Assembly (NCBI GenBank): GCA_002633025.1
Contig: NMRB01000020.1
Location: 437,519-501,518, forward strand
Direction: 5' to 3'
From: Notospermus geniculatus
Lineage: Eukaryota > Nemertea > Pilidiophora > Heteronemertea > Lineidae
Length of the DNA: 64,000 nucleotides
Part shown: positions 42,077 through 52,854 of the stretch, piece after piece
Layout: each line of letters starts with the position of its first letter
Numbering within the stretch: position 1 is the first letter of the stretch
Translations under genes and position numbers: made by a program
Notes under the pieces: generated by a model
Database searches by the model: none
What the model was told of the DNA's origin: nothing
Seen by the model: the letters and a program-made list of their open reading frames with translations, nothing else

Positions 42077-42703
42077 CCGAGCAAGTGGCATGTGATCGTT
42101 GCCGAACCACCACTTCTGCTGATTTTCCCAAGATAGTAATGACAAAGATACATAAATGTGTAATAAATTTGTTCGGTGTTGTGAAGAAATGGAGCTTAAA
42201 CGCACCTCAAAGTGCAACGACCTGGGAAGGAAAATGTTTCTAATTGGGAGATACCGTACCTGCTGAGGTATAGGCCTAGAACAAGCTAAATTGGTATCAT
42301 TCGAACCGTCTGGATATCCCGTGTTTGGATACTGATGGTTTTTTTATATTGACGATGTAATGCTGAATGATTATCGGTGAGTAACCCCTTCCTGACGTAA
42401 AATAAAACAGGTGAAGGTGACTGGCAAAATGCAACCGGTGTGCTCTACGGAATTCAGTTCTGATACAAGGCGCTTGGCATGTTCCTCGGAAAATGGCGAC
42501 CGGTATATCACGTTACATAATCTTTCCTGTCACGCCGCTTCCGTTTCCATTCTTGGCAGTTATGTTTAAAGCCCATCTCTATTGAATTTGACGGTATTTT
42601 CAAAGTGTTAGGAGAATGCAGGTATAGGGGTCTCATGGTCTTGTGAAAAGAACCCCAAAATGCTTGCCTGATACGTTCTTCAAAGAAAGGCCTAGTCTTT
42701 CAG

Positions 42704-43143
42704 CGGTTAGTGATAAAACCCTGAATGAAACGAAACGAAATGAAATCCTTGAAATGGGACTCGCAATTAAGGAATTTGAGAATTAACGTAGGCCTAATTA
42801 AGTGTCATGTTGCAGATGTATGCTTCCGCCTTGAGATTGACATTTTTTCGACATCCCCCCCACAAAATAAAATTGAATTATTATTTTAAAATCAATCAGA
42901 ATCATCATGTACGAAATTCGCTTCGGTGTTCCTCAGGTTACCGCCAGTTTTTGTTCTGCATTTTCTTCACTCATTCGGTTGGTGCATAAAGCAAGCGTCA
43001 ATATCGGAGCAGGTTTTACGTTAACCACTTAAATATCGGTAGTATTACAAAAAGACAATAAAACGAAAATAAATTGATGCAAATCATGCCCATTTCGATG
43101 ATATCATTTCGTTTCGTTTCATTCCGGGTTTTATCACCACCGT
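42704..43143. repeat. Inverted repeat, about 42-bp arms
   Basis: GTTAGTGATAAAACCCTGAA followed by TGAAACGAAACGAAATGA pairs with TCATTTCGTTTCGTTTCATT, then CCGGGTTTTATCACC. The spacer of about 360 bp has no coding signal. Confidence 0.6.
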
Positions 43144-43150
43144 TTTTCAG

Positions 43151-45285
43151 GAAACATTGAAAAAACTGCATGCAGCCATAGCTCTAATGTATTCTGAGAG
43201 TACTACACTAACGTCGGCAAACGGAAGCACAATGTGGCTTTAAATCTCCCACCAAATACATCTTGTGTCCCTTCCAGGAAAGCTGTGGATTCGAATTGCC
43301 TAAGCCTTGCATGTCTAATGAATGCACGAGTCAGGTTGTCGCTCTCCGACACTTGACGTACGGCATTCGAAACACTATTAGAAGACTTGGAAATTGTTTT
43401 GACAAGCTGAACGGTTAAAAAATGAAATGTAGAAATCCGAGTCTCTGTTGATCGACCAAGGGAGACAGTGTTCAATCGTATGATTCCAATCGACAGGTCG
43501 AGTGTGTGTATCAATTGATTTCACCCCAATCTCAGGAAACATTCAAAGAACACGCGCCTCATTCATTAGTATTGATGTGATCCAGAAAAAGTGCAAGGCT
43601 TATGTTAGGGCGTTCGTTTCCGAGAAATACAGGATTACTTCTCATTGAAGTGTCGTGTAACAACAGACTGTTGACAGGATGAGTCAGAAATGCATGGATC
43701 TACACCCCATTAGCAAAAAATAAGCACTTTGTCTCATGCATGCGCCGAAGCCGCCATTTTCAATACCATTTTTTTAGCAACATCGAAAAAAGCAACGGTT
43801 TTCTTTCCTTTCAATACGATACACAAAACATGCACATCCTGTCTTTCCAAGAAATATGCTTTTATAAAAGATCAGCCTAATCATATTGGCGTATTTTTAT
43901 TCATGCTATGGTTACCCAGCATTGATCATCATTTCGAAAGAAGTTAGTTGAGACTCTCAGCTACTCCGATTGTGTACGCACGTGCACGTGACGGATGTCA
44001 CGCCAAGTATCGTCGGCAGTTTGCTCATATGTACGCGTTTTCGGTCAGTAAACATCACTGTTTGCGTTTGATTTGGTTCAAGTTTGTTTGAATTACGTGA
44101 GGCAGAGGAAAAATCTTCGACACGAAGGGCACGCATCAGATGTTTACACCATCCGATCGGCCTTGGCAGAGGATTAGATGTCAGTCCATACAGTTCAAGA
44201 ATAAAATTCTTATGCCGATCTCTTGACAAACAGCTGAAAAAAACAACTCAATATGCATTATTCATGGAAGGAAACTGTTGAACAAGCATCTTACTGGGTT
44301 TCTGATCAATTCTTAGCGACAGTTCTTGTTTTTCGAGGATTACTGCAGTCGAATAACATGATGTCGTACTCAGTTTAACAAGACTGGCGTATTTCGTTGC
44401 TTGTTTTGCCCGATTAAGGTTTCACCTTTTTGCAGTGTCTCAAGGAGGCTGAGAGATTGAAACTGATGTAGCTGACGAAATGCAATCGCAACATCTCCTC
44501 TGGTGGGTTACAAACCATGCCATCTGTAAGGTTTTTGCGAGTACATGTATTCGACTGATTTGGTTGTTGAAATATTTCAGACCATCACGGAAATCAATAA
44601 TGTCTGCCACGTCTCCGCCGTACCGGTATGAAACATTCATAAAAAATATTGAGTCCAATCCCAGAAAACTATTTATCTGGTCTCACTTCAAATACGAACG
44701 GCATTCGTGATGAAATATTCATCTCTATACGGAAGCCCAGCTCTCTGCATGACCTTGTGTTATTGATTACGACTATGTCGCGATGTCAGCAGCGCGTACC
44801 AGAATCAGGGGGATGTCTCGATCAGCAGAACGTTGGTCCCTGGGCTTCGAGGTGAATGTCGGTGATGGGGGTTTAAAACGGTCTGCGCACCTTTCTATGA
44901 GTTATGAAACACATGTATTTGAATCGGTGATCCTGATGGAATTGAAACACAGGGGCTGCAACTGCTTTTCTAAAGCACGCACGCCGTAGTAAATTCCTCG
45001 TAGATTAGAACGCGCAGTGGGAGCGTCATTGGGTACGTTGCTAAAACGGGGGCTCTGGTTGGTTCACGTTTGTGCGGCAAAAGCCGATTGGTTGACGTCA
45101 GATTCTTTCATAGTTATTATTTACTAGCGCTTTGCCCAGATGGGTCAAACAGTTAGCGAGATAAAGCAGGCTGCATTGGTCACTAACACCACTAGGATTA
45201 TTAATTCGCGGAGTATAACGGTTCGGATTCCTATTTCAAGGCTTTTCCCATCAGGTTGTAACTCCTATCGCTATATCGAGCCAGG
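43151..45285. other. Upstream region of the secreted cysteine-rich gene; no exon recognised
   Basis: Short frames only. TATAAC at about 45209 is a weak TATA-like element 77 bp before the ATG at 45286. Confidence 0.35.
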
Positions 45286-45340
45286 ATGAGTTGGCTATCG
45301 GTAACGTTTGCTGTTTGTTGCAGCGTGGCAATGTTAGCAG
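45286..45340 (+). CDS. Signal-peptide exon of a predicted secreted cysteine-rich protein
   Basis: ATG at 45286 opens an 18-residue signal peptide (MSWLSVTFAVCCSVAMLA) and ends in phase 1 at a consensus donor, G|GTGAGT. The hydrophobic core and small residues before the end fit secretion. The next + strand exon of matching phase that looks coding is 52855-53276: the joined codon would be G+AT (Asp), right after the predicted cleavage site. No other exon was found in the 7.5 kb between, but small ones could be missed. Confidence 0.6.
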
Positions 45341-45443
45341 GTGAGTGTTCAAACACATGCTTCTTTTCAATATACTACCCCTTGTCTTGTCAGTACATGG
45401 CACTTGATATTGAAGCCGATCAATTTCTGAATCCTTCATCCAT

Positions 45444-45509
45444 AAGTGTTTAACCCGTGCGGTCGAAGTGTTTAACCCATGCGGTCGAAGTGTTTAACCC
45501 ATGCGATCG
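45444..45509 (+). repeat. 22-bp tandem repeat, three units
   Basis: AAGTGTTTAACCCATGCGGTCG repeats at 45444, 45466 and 45488, with one or two substitutions. It lies about 100 bp inside the intron after the signal-peptide exon. Confidence 0.9.
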
Positions 45510-47390
45510 TGACTGACGCTCACCCGGCTTTGATTGACCGATCACAGGTGATTGATGGCAAAATATTTACTGCTGTATGAAGGTGTCATGTCATGTGACG
45601 GCAATTCACGCGGCTGGTGGCTTTTTTCTCAATGGACTAGTATCCATAGTAGGCTACATCGCTGAAACTTTGTCTACAACTTAAAAATCACTCGAATCGC
45701 GCAAACACCACAAAACAGCAATACAATGCGTAAATAGACAGACTTGTGTTGATTCATGGTCTTCAGCATACACCACACCCTTTTCCGAAACTTCTCCTGA
45801 AACTGAAGAAAGGTACATTTTACTTGAAAAATTATTAGACATCGTTTTTAAGAATGAAATCCTTGTACGCATTACCGTTAGTACACTGGCCCGAATGAGT
45901 ACTTTGATATCTGTTCCGTCGGCGTCTGAACAAGCCGTGTGACCGCCCTAATTGGTTGATGGACCAAACTTAATTTCCCTTAGGATGCAGTTAGTGGTTG
46001 GTAGCAACTTAATAAGGTCAGTGCCGCCGTTTTAAAGTGCAAAATCCTGATTAGTCTTTGGTAAAAGTACATTATTTTAGGGCCCCGTAATTGTTGTTGC
46101 CATACTGATTTATGAAATAACAGAGAAAATTCAGTTAACAAGAGTTGGGTTGAACCCATTCCTTAGGCTACACATGGACTTATAAGTAGTCTCCTTTATT
46201 TGGTACCATATAATGACAAACATCATTAAGGATAAAGTGCTTCTCTGATCTAAGTCGAAAATAGACTTTGCAATTGTTTTTACCACTCTTCCAACTATTT
46301 CACCGTCGGTCTTACCGATGAAGTCATCTGGGAAAATGTGAGCTTTTTGATGACCAAAGATGGCAATACGGTTGATACTCACATTGTTCTGATGACGTCA
46401 CAGGTGGATGAGTAGTTCAAACAACAGTGACTGATTCATTGAAAGGGAATAAAAAGCGATTTCTTCGCCTAAATTTCGCATTTTTAAATGTTTTACAGTG
46501 GCAAATAATTGGCTGGAGAGTGACGTCTCAATTGTCGCACAGTACAACGTACAAACATGACAAAGGTCGACATAAACATACATAACATGTGGTGTGGTTG
46601 ACATATCGTGATAAAGTGGCCGGCCATCGACGGAAAAACGGCCTTGAGCCAGAAAACAAGGTCCTTGAATAATTGAATGCATGAATACTTGAATACTTGA
46701 GGGGCGTTTTGATGTATGTCTTCGAAACGAAAACGTGCCCGGCGCGATAAATTCATGAATACTGCTTTTTTTCGGTGGATGTGGCCGATAAATGAACCTT
46801 GTTGAGACACGTCTGATGATCTCTCGTGTAGGCCAGCCTCAGACAGGTACTTAGCAAGAGAAGCATGGCTCACAATCGATCAATATCGGCAAATGCATGT
46901 TATTGGAAAAAACATTAGCTTGTTTTCCAGACTCGTCGACGCGCGATTGGTGCTTGGTGGATGAGAAGCGTTCGTTAACGCTCAAGTTTTTATGCAAGGA
47001 GCCTTCCTCTAAAGAACGTCTTTCCGTCAGCAAGTGAATTCTTATGTTTGGAAAACGTGGGTGCAATGTGAACATCGAAAAAAAAACGGAGAACAATGCA
47101 CATAATAATTGGCCAAGGTGAACATCGAAAAAAGCAGAGTCGGAGGAGGTAACTAGGTCAAGGTTATGTCCGCCATATCTCGCGTCAAATGTCAAGGTCA
47201 TTGGCACGTCAAGCATGTTTTTTACAAAAAAAATCATCCATCAGAGACAATATTCATACACCATTCGCGCCGGGTGCATGACTGTTTTTGCTTAAAAGAT
47301 CGCCATTCTTTCCAGTTTGACCTTGGAACCCTCTCAAAAGACCATCACTTTACACTCCGACATATTCCACAAAATGCGGTTTGGCCCCCA
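45510..47390. other. Intron sequence, no exon recognised
   Basis: A 126-codon minus-strand frame at 46493-46873 has no recognisable domain. A fragment of it (AACCTTGTTGAGAC...GGCCAGCCTCAG, about 46796-46845) recurs at about 48756-48800, so it is repeat-related. Confidence 0.45.
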
Positions 47391-47521
47391 GGGTCCTTAT
47401 TCACAAAGCTCTCGTAACTTTAGGGGTGCGTAAAGTCCATTTGTGGGTAAACTATTGTTCACTGTCAGCCTGACAAAACGTTTGCGTAACAAGTTACCGT
47501 GGCTTTTGTGAATAAGGTCCC
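47391..47521. mobile_element. MITE with GGGTCCTTATTCACAAA ends
   Basis: GGGTCCTTATTCACAAAGC and GGCTTTTGTGAATAAGGTCCC are complementary. TAACTTTAGGGGTGCGTAAA / TTTGCGTAACAAGTTA pair loosely inside. Confidence 0.75.
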
Positions 47522-47553
47522 AGGGCCCATATTCATAAAACTACTTAAGTCTG

Positions 47554-47696
47554 AGGGCCGTGTGCTTGGGTCGGACTTTAGCCGAAAGTATAGCTGAAGT
47601 TAGACTTCCTCTTTGCTTATGAAGCATTGAGAAAAGTCAGACTTTAATGAAAGTGTGGCTGAAGTCCGACCCGAGCATACGGCCCTGTGTGACACT
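47554..47696. mobile_element. MITE nested in 47522-47885 (first guest)
   Basis: AGGGCCGTGTGCTTGGGTCG and CGACCCGAGCATACGGCCCT form the ends. AAGTTAGACTT and AAGTCAGACTT occur inside. Confidence 0.8.
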
Positions 47697-47699
47697 TAT

Positions 47700-47819
47700 A
47701 AGGCCCGTATTCTACAAGCCTCCTTAGCTCAAAGGTCCACTTTAATCTTATGTATTCTGCCCTGCAAACAATAGCTAAAGGTAAACCTTAGTTAAGGAAG
47801 CTTCTAGAATACGGCCCTT
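47700..47819. mobile_element. MITE nested in 47522-47885 (second guest); GGGCCGTATTCTAG family copy 2
   Basis: AAGGCCCGTATTCTACAAGC / GCTTCTAGAATACGGCCCTT ends with the CAAACAATAGCTAAAG centre, homologous to 16383-16505. Confidence 0.85.
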
Positions 47820-47934
47820 ATCCTTTGTTCACCAAGATAAGTGTCACACTTTGATTTAAGTATATGTTCATGAATATGGACCCTGGAACGCAGCCATCAT
47901 AATCACGTTTGAAAATTGAAAATATGTCTTTCTA

Positions 47935-48279
47935 AAAGGCCTGTCACACTGAAGTAGTTCTCAGTACGTTCTTGAAAATTTTGCCGAACGGGTTCAAACT
48001 GTCTGCGAACGGAGTGGACGTAGTGGCAATGGGCCGTATTCTAGTAGCTATTGTTTGCAGGGTAGAATACAAAAGATTAAGGTCGACCTTACACTTGAGG
48101 AAGCTTCTAGAATACGGCCCAACGTTTTACAGTCTTTTTACGAACTTCATGGACGGAAAGGGTGCTGCAGAACATCAAGGCATTATGTTGCCAAGGGTTA
48201 CACGTTCTGGCCCGTTTTACCATTTTTTAAAGACGGGGCAGGACGTTTTGATAACTACTTCAGTGTGACAGGCCCTTTA
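47935..48279. mobile_element. MITE with AAAGGCCTGTCACACTGAAGTAG ends, interrupted by another MITE
   Basis: AAGGCCTGTCACACTGAAGTAGTT and AACTACTTCAGTGTGACAGGCCCTT are perfect over more than 15 bp. Inner TTCTTGAAAATTTTGCCGAAC-type sequence is matched on the right. A guest element occupies 48031-48120. Confidence 0.8.
48031..48120. mobile_element. MITE nested in 47935-48279; GGGCCGTATTCTAG family copy 3
   Basis: GGGCCGTATTCTAGTAGC and GCTTCTAGAATACGGCCC ends. The centre holds GCTATTGTTTGCAGGG, the reverse complement of the other copies' centre. Confidence 0.85.
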
Positions 48280-48313
48280 GGAATGTTTGTTATCCAGCGA
48301 CACCAGCACGTCT

Positions 48314-48314
48314 N
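48314..48314. other. Single-N contig junction
   Basis: One N between GCACGTCT and TAACAGGCC. No duplicated flank was found here, unlike the other single-N joins. The next 200 bp are a palindromic tandem repeat that could have stopped assembly. Confidence 0.9.
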
Positions 48315-48328
48315 TAACAGGCCAGGAA

Positions 48329-48540
48329 TTAGGTACCATACCTAAATCGATTTAGGTATGGTACTTAAATCGATTTAGGTATGGTACTTAAATCGATTTA
48401 GGTATGGTACCTAATTCCTGGCCTGTTATTGGTCGATTTAGGTATGGTACTTAAATCGATTTAGGTATGATACCTAATTCCTGGCATGTGGTTGGTCGAT
48501 TTAGGTATAGTACCTAATTCTATTTGGGTATGATACCTAA
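48329..48540. repeat. Palindromic tandem repeat, 23-bp unit
   Basis: Units of the form AATCGATTTAGGTATGGTACTT repeat with small changes. Each contains AATCGATT, and the first also CCATACCTAAATCGATTTAGG, so the array is built of palindromes. CCTAATTCCTGGC spacers break it up. Confidence 0.85.
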
Positions 48541-50260
48541 ATGGAGATTTTTGTCCACTCCGGCCTACGATACACGTCTTCGTAGTTCAGGGTCTCCTGT
48601 CCCTGTAACACCAATTTGACTTTCCTCGCCTTGTTGACTGATATTATTCTGGTTGACCAGTGATATCGGGAACATTCTCTTGTACGTCTTTGAGAAGGGC
48701 CCTCGACGACGAGCCGTCTCATGTTGTTTACCGGGTGAGCGCGCGGATAATTGAACCTTGTTGAGACGTTATTGATTATCACTCGTTTCGGCCAGCCTCA
48801 GTCTACATACTCATCGATGGGAGCTTCTTGTCTCGTTTGTATGTTGCCCATTAAATGTCAATCCAAACAAGATGAACTTACCTATAAACGCCCTCTGTTT
48901 CAAATCAAAATATACGTCTTGCACTTCGGATGCTTTTCGGTAGAAACTCGGGTAACTAGGTGCTATGTCTATGGCGCATAACGCATTGAATTACACGACT
49001 GAGCTACCACGCACTGGGTTCGAATTCCTGAAGCAACGTTTGCGCCAATTAGGATCCATGGATCCTCTCTTTTTTGATTACAGAGGTGGAATCGAACTAA
49101 TTTACACTGCGAGAACACCGCTCAAATGCATTTTACCATCAGAAAAGAGAAGACGCACCTGTGCTGGACCTAAATTCTATTCCTCAGTTCACAAAATCCA
49201 TTTCTAAATGGTTATGATGATAAACAGGAAGTCAATTTCCAGAATCTTAGCAAATTTTCGACCCCAACCGGGGTCTTCTTCAGGCTGGCACTTTCACGTC
49301 GAGCTACCAGAAGTGTAAACTCGAAGTGTTCCTGTTTATCATCATTTTGTGTGTCAATTTTTGTGCTTTCTCTTTCTTTGGATATCTAAATGGTTATGGA
49401 TGGCGCTTATCTTTTCCATCGACAACATCATACGACTTCCTTTTCTGTTCTGACATGACCGCAGTTTTTTTTGCGGCGAGATGTGTTTCGTTGGTGTAAG
49501 CCAATAGTTATGTACATGTACTTTGTGTCGTCAGTGTTCTTATATAATTATACGAAGCTTCATCATAGCATGCCTCGAGGCAAGATATCTCCAGTAACCG
49601 CAACATGGTCTAATGATATCCTCTGCTGCCGGCGATCACGTTTTGCAGCTGCATGCATCCGTGGTCGTCAGAATCTTTATGATAGCAGGTGCTTCCGGGT
49701 GTCTGATGATGAGGACTGTCCTTGAGTTGCAAGCCATCGACAGCCATGAATTTATCATGAGTCATGTCACGAGTGCATGGATTACCCGTGGTTAGCAGGT
49801 TTAGCAGAATTTGATTTTTGAGTTCCAGGGCCCTTACATGTATCTTGCAAAGTAGATGATCTCAAATCATTAGATTGTGACCTAAAGCTGAACACAGACA
49901 CCGCATGGGGCTGAAAAATACAAGTTAAAGGGAAAAACCGAGCGTTCGCGAGTCTCTTTAGCGATTGGTATGTCAGTGAACTTTGAACATTTTTTTTACA
50001 AAAAGCGGCCTATGGCGTTGTCTGTCGCCTTCAATATTTTCCTCATAAAACACCTTTCTAACAATGGTGTGTGACAGTTCTCACCACATGACGTAAGAAG
50101 CTTAATACCATTCCCTGGCACGCTGAGCTGGTCAAGCGGCGATAGCCACACAAAGGTAAAATAATGTGGTGTTACATCATGCTTGGACAATGAACTGCCA
50201 CGACGACGGCATGTGGCAGAACTACGCAGAAGGCCACCATTTTTGTTGGAAAGATAGTGT
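48541..50260. other. Intron sequence, no exon recognised
   Basis: Contains the second copy of the AACCTTGTTGAGAC...GGCCAGCCTCAG fragment (about 48756-48800) and the Penelope-like fragment at 49219-49380. The 80-codon frame at 48968-49207 is hydrophilic and matches nothing I know. Confidence 0.45.
49219..49380 (-). mobile_element. Penelope-like repeat fragment with hammerhead-like motif
   Basis: On the minus strand it reads CCTGAAGAAGACCCCGGTTG followed by GGGTCGAAAATTTGCTAAGATTC, the same CTGANGA - hairpin - GAAA - short stem order as 371-411. It is flanked by TCTAAATGGTTATG at about 49205-49218 and 49385-49398, a 14-bp target duplication. The other end has ATCATTTTGTGTGTCAATTTTTGTGCT, shared with 209-260. 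Confidence 0.5.
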
Positions 50261-50405
50261 TAAGGCTAGGGATACACTGAACGCGATTTACCCATCGCGC
50301 GCTATTTTCGCACGAATCTCTTTTGTTTCGGAGGCATTGCGGCATGAAATAACAAAGAAACAACGCGCGCGATGGGTAAATCGCGTTCAGTGTATCCCTA
50401 GCCTT
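50261..50405. mobile_element. MITE with TAAGGCTAGGGATACACTG ends
   Basis: TAAGGCTAGGGATACACTGA and TCAGTGTATCCCTAGCCTTA are perfect. Pairing continues through ACGCGATTTACCCATCGCGCG / CGCGCGATGGGTAAATCGCGT, about 45 bp of uninterrupted stem. The symmetric long frames on both strands come from the palindrome. Confidence 0.9.
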
Positions 50406-50566
50406 AGGCGGTGACAGACTGACGCGTAAGCAGCGCGTCGGGAAGCGTTCAACCAATCAGGGAGGCGGTAACACGGACCGAAACACCTACCGAAGAATCT
50501 GATTGGTTGAACGCCTGCAGGACGCGTCGCGTACGCGCCAGTCTGTTTATACCGGCTTTATACGTC

Positions 50567-50873
50567 AAGGCCTGTCAACACCATCAACATTTCCAAAACA
50601 TTCTAAAAACATTGAGTTGCAACAAATCTGCAACACCCATGTTTTGGGATTGTTGCACAGTGTGGACAGTGTTTTGAAAATGTTTTAAAAATGTTGCAGA
50701 AGAAATGTCATGTGCATTCTTCTGCAACATTTCTAAAACATTTTCAAAACATGTTTTGAATTGTTGCAAGTCTGTCCACACTGTGCAACAATCTCAAAAC
50801 AGGGTGTTGCAGATTTGTTGCAACGAAATGTTTTTAGAATGTTTTGGAAATGTTGATGGTGTAGACAGGCCTT
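50567..50873. mobile_element. Long hairpin MITE with AAGGCCTGTC ends, about 150-bp arms
   Basis: AAGGCCTGTCAACACCATCA / TGATGGTGTAGACAGGCCTT end the element. The arms pair nearly throughout (AACATTTCCAAAACATTCTA / TAGAATGTTTTGGAAATGTT) to a centre near 50717. It is short of CpG and built of TGTTGCA/TGTTTT words. Confidence 0.85.
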
Positions 50874-52854
50874 CAGTGCTCGTGCTAACCTGCAAGATAT
50901 CCCTATGTCAATACTGTAACCACCACGGGGTACATGTATTCGCATTGGTATACTTTTCGAATGACCGAGAATGCAGGAACGAAAGAAAGTGCCTTTCACA
51001 ACGATGGTCAATTAGGCTAACTGCTAGAATTACGAAATGTTTCCACGCGCTAAGAAAATGATGTCTGGCAGACTCAATTCCACGGAATGTGTGGAAGGAA
51101 ACAAAATTGATGGAACTAACTCGTTTCTAAATACATGTATGTATCAATTAGTGTTATGGCACCTTGTTTCTGTAGAAAATACGTCTTGCCCATCAGTCAT
51201 TCAGGCCATTTGTACGTCTCATCCACGTCTCAAGTATGAACCCCTATACTTCACCAACACTATCATGCAAGTGAAATCGTTGTTGACCTTGAAAGCTATG
51301 TAGCCTATACAAGCTGATAGCCACAACACGCTAACATGAATTGTGCTCATATAGCTGTGTACGCTACCGCTGTTTCATATCGGTCTGCATCCTTGGCGTA
51401 AAAATACATGTATCATGCCCTTTAAAACTTTTTCGTGCTGGTAATTTTAATTTTAAAGTAATTCAGTCGAAGTGTGTACTGACGCAAATTGTTTTCTGCG
51501 TGCTTCGAAAGCCGACCGTAACTTTTTTCCATGCACTATTACAATAATGTTGACACACCCTTGGAGAACAGGTAAGGTGAACCGGCGTCTGTCAAGAAAC
51601 CAACACATTGTACAGCAGCTGAATATTCAGCTTCTGGCCTCTGCAAACTATCTGGCAATTAGATTTCTAATAAACTCGAGGCTTGCTCAGAGAACGGAAA
51701 GCAGGAAGTAAATTATAAAAAGGTCAATTAGGGGGAAAAAAGCTTCAGTATCAAGTGCCAGATAAACATGACGCGTGGTATGAACGAAATTCCTTTTCTT
51801 CTCACCTTGTTACAGGCTTTGTTTTCCTTCTGTAATCAAGAAATTGGTTTTAGTCAGTGGAATGATGTTGCTGGGTATATATCGAATGAATACGGTTAAA
51901 ATGAAAAATGATGGTGGAATTCAAACTAACGAAATTCTTTATTCATATCGATGTCCAACAGCAGGTATTTTGGAACTAAAGTTGCACTTTTTGAGAACCT
52001 TTCCAATCTGAGTATGAAAAATTAAGGTTTGGTATGTAGGATATGTCCATTACTTCGCTTTCATGAATTGTTCTACTTTTTTCTTATACATTTGAATGCA
52101 CGCCAAATATTTGCCTTTTTATCTTGATTTCAACGGTTCCCATCTGCAAAGTAAACACGATTCTGTTGCGTGGGTGTGATCAACGAACTTGGTTGGATTT
52201 AAAAACGATTCTTTTGTAATCTTAAGCAAACGGGCAGTATTCTTTTGGCTCTGCAATCTTTGGATTCCAGGGCAATCCTGCACGACAGTCGTGAACAGAC
52301 AGAGATTGAAGTGATTTGCACCATCCTCAATGAAAGTATTAGATAAATGAGGTTTCGCAAATCGGAGGAAACACGAAGTACGAAATACGAAATTGGACCT
52401 CACTTCAAGGACCTAAAGTACTACTGGAGATGGTTGGTACCACAAATATCGCCTGCTGCAAGTGCTTCTTTTCGCGTATGACGCAAGACCGGTAGAGTTG
52501 CGGTGTATATTATCACTTGGAAATTTATCTTTCGTTTCCACTTTAGTAGCTACCAAACATCTCCTGAAATACATTAGATCATGGAAATGAAGTCGCATTT
52601 CGTATTTCGCACTACATGTGTAGTACGTGTCCATGTCCATGTACATGTCCATGTACATGTACATGTACATGTACTTGTACATGATGTCAATTATTCTTTA
52701 CTGCTTTGCAATTTCAAGCCATTCCATTTGGACCATCCGGAAGACGTAACTTTAAAATCACCCCTCTATTTTCCGCAGGTAGCCTATGGTGTGGGTGTTG
52801 CCATGCAATACTTCCGCATTTCACATTTTCATAATAAAAGCTATTTTTTTCCAG
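50874..52854. other. Intron sequence before the cysteine-rich exon
   Basis: Includes a small secreted-like ATG frame at 51768-51899 (MTRGMNEIPFLLTLLQALFS) with only weak donors, and a CATGTA-rich microsatellite at 52625-52685. Neither is called as part of the gene. Confidence 0.4.
52625..52685 (+). repeat. CATGTA/CATGTC microsatellite
   Basis: Alternating CATGTC and CATGTA words, palindromic in part. They produce a meaningless VHVHVH run in translation upstream of the real exon. Confidence 0.9.

Larger units (their letters stand above)
47522..47885. mobile_element. Outer MITE interrupted by two other MITEs
   Basis: The ends AGGGCCCATATTCATAAAAC...TACTTAAGT and ATTTAAGTATATGTTCATGAATATGGACCCT are complementary. 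Between them sit two complete elements of other families (47554-47696 and 47700-47819), so this is the older host element. Confidence 0.75.

Noticed and set aside
43203-43514. 103-codon minus-strand frame
   Set aside because: No recognisable domain, no repeat relation and no supporting splice or poly(A) context.
50172-50456. Paired frames sharing ARDTLNAIYPSRA on both strands
   Set aside because: Mirror translation of a perfect hairpin MITE.
51768-51899. Secreted-like ATG frame as first exon of the cysteine-rich gene
   Set aside because: Only weak phase-1 donors (GTTTTA, GTTAAA); the 45286-45340 exon has a consensus donor and a better signal peptide. Kept as a remote alternative.
52581-52854. 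N-terminal extension of the cysteine-rich frame with a VHVHVH run
   Set aside because: It translates a CATGTA microsatellite. The strong acceptor at 52851-52854 and matching phase to the signal-peptide exon give a better start for the exon.
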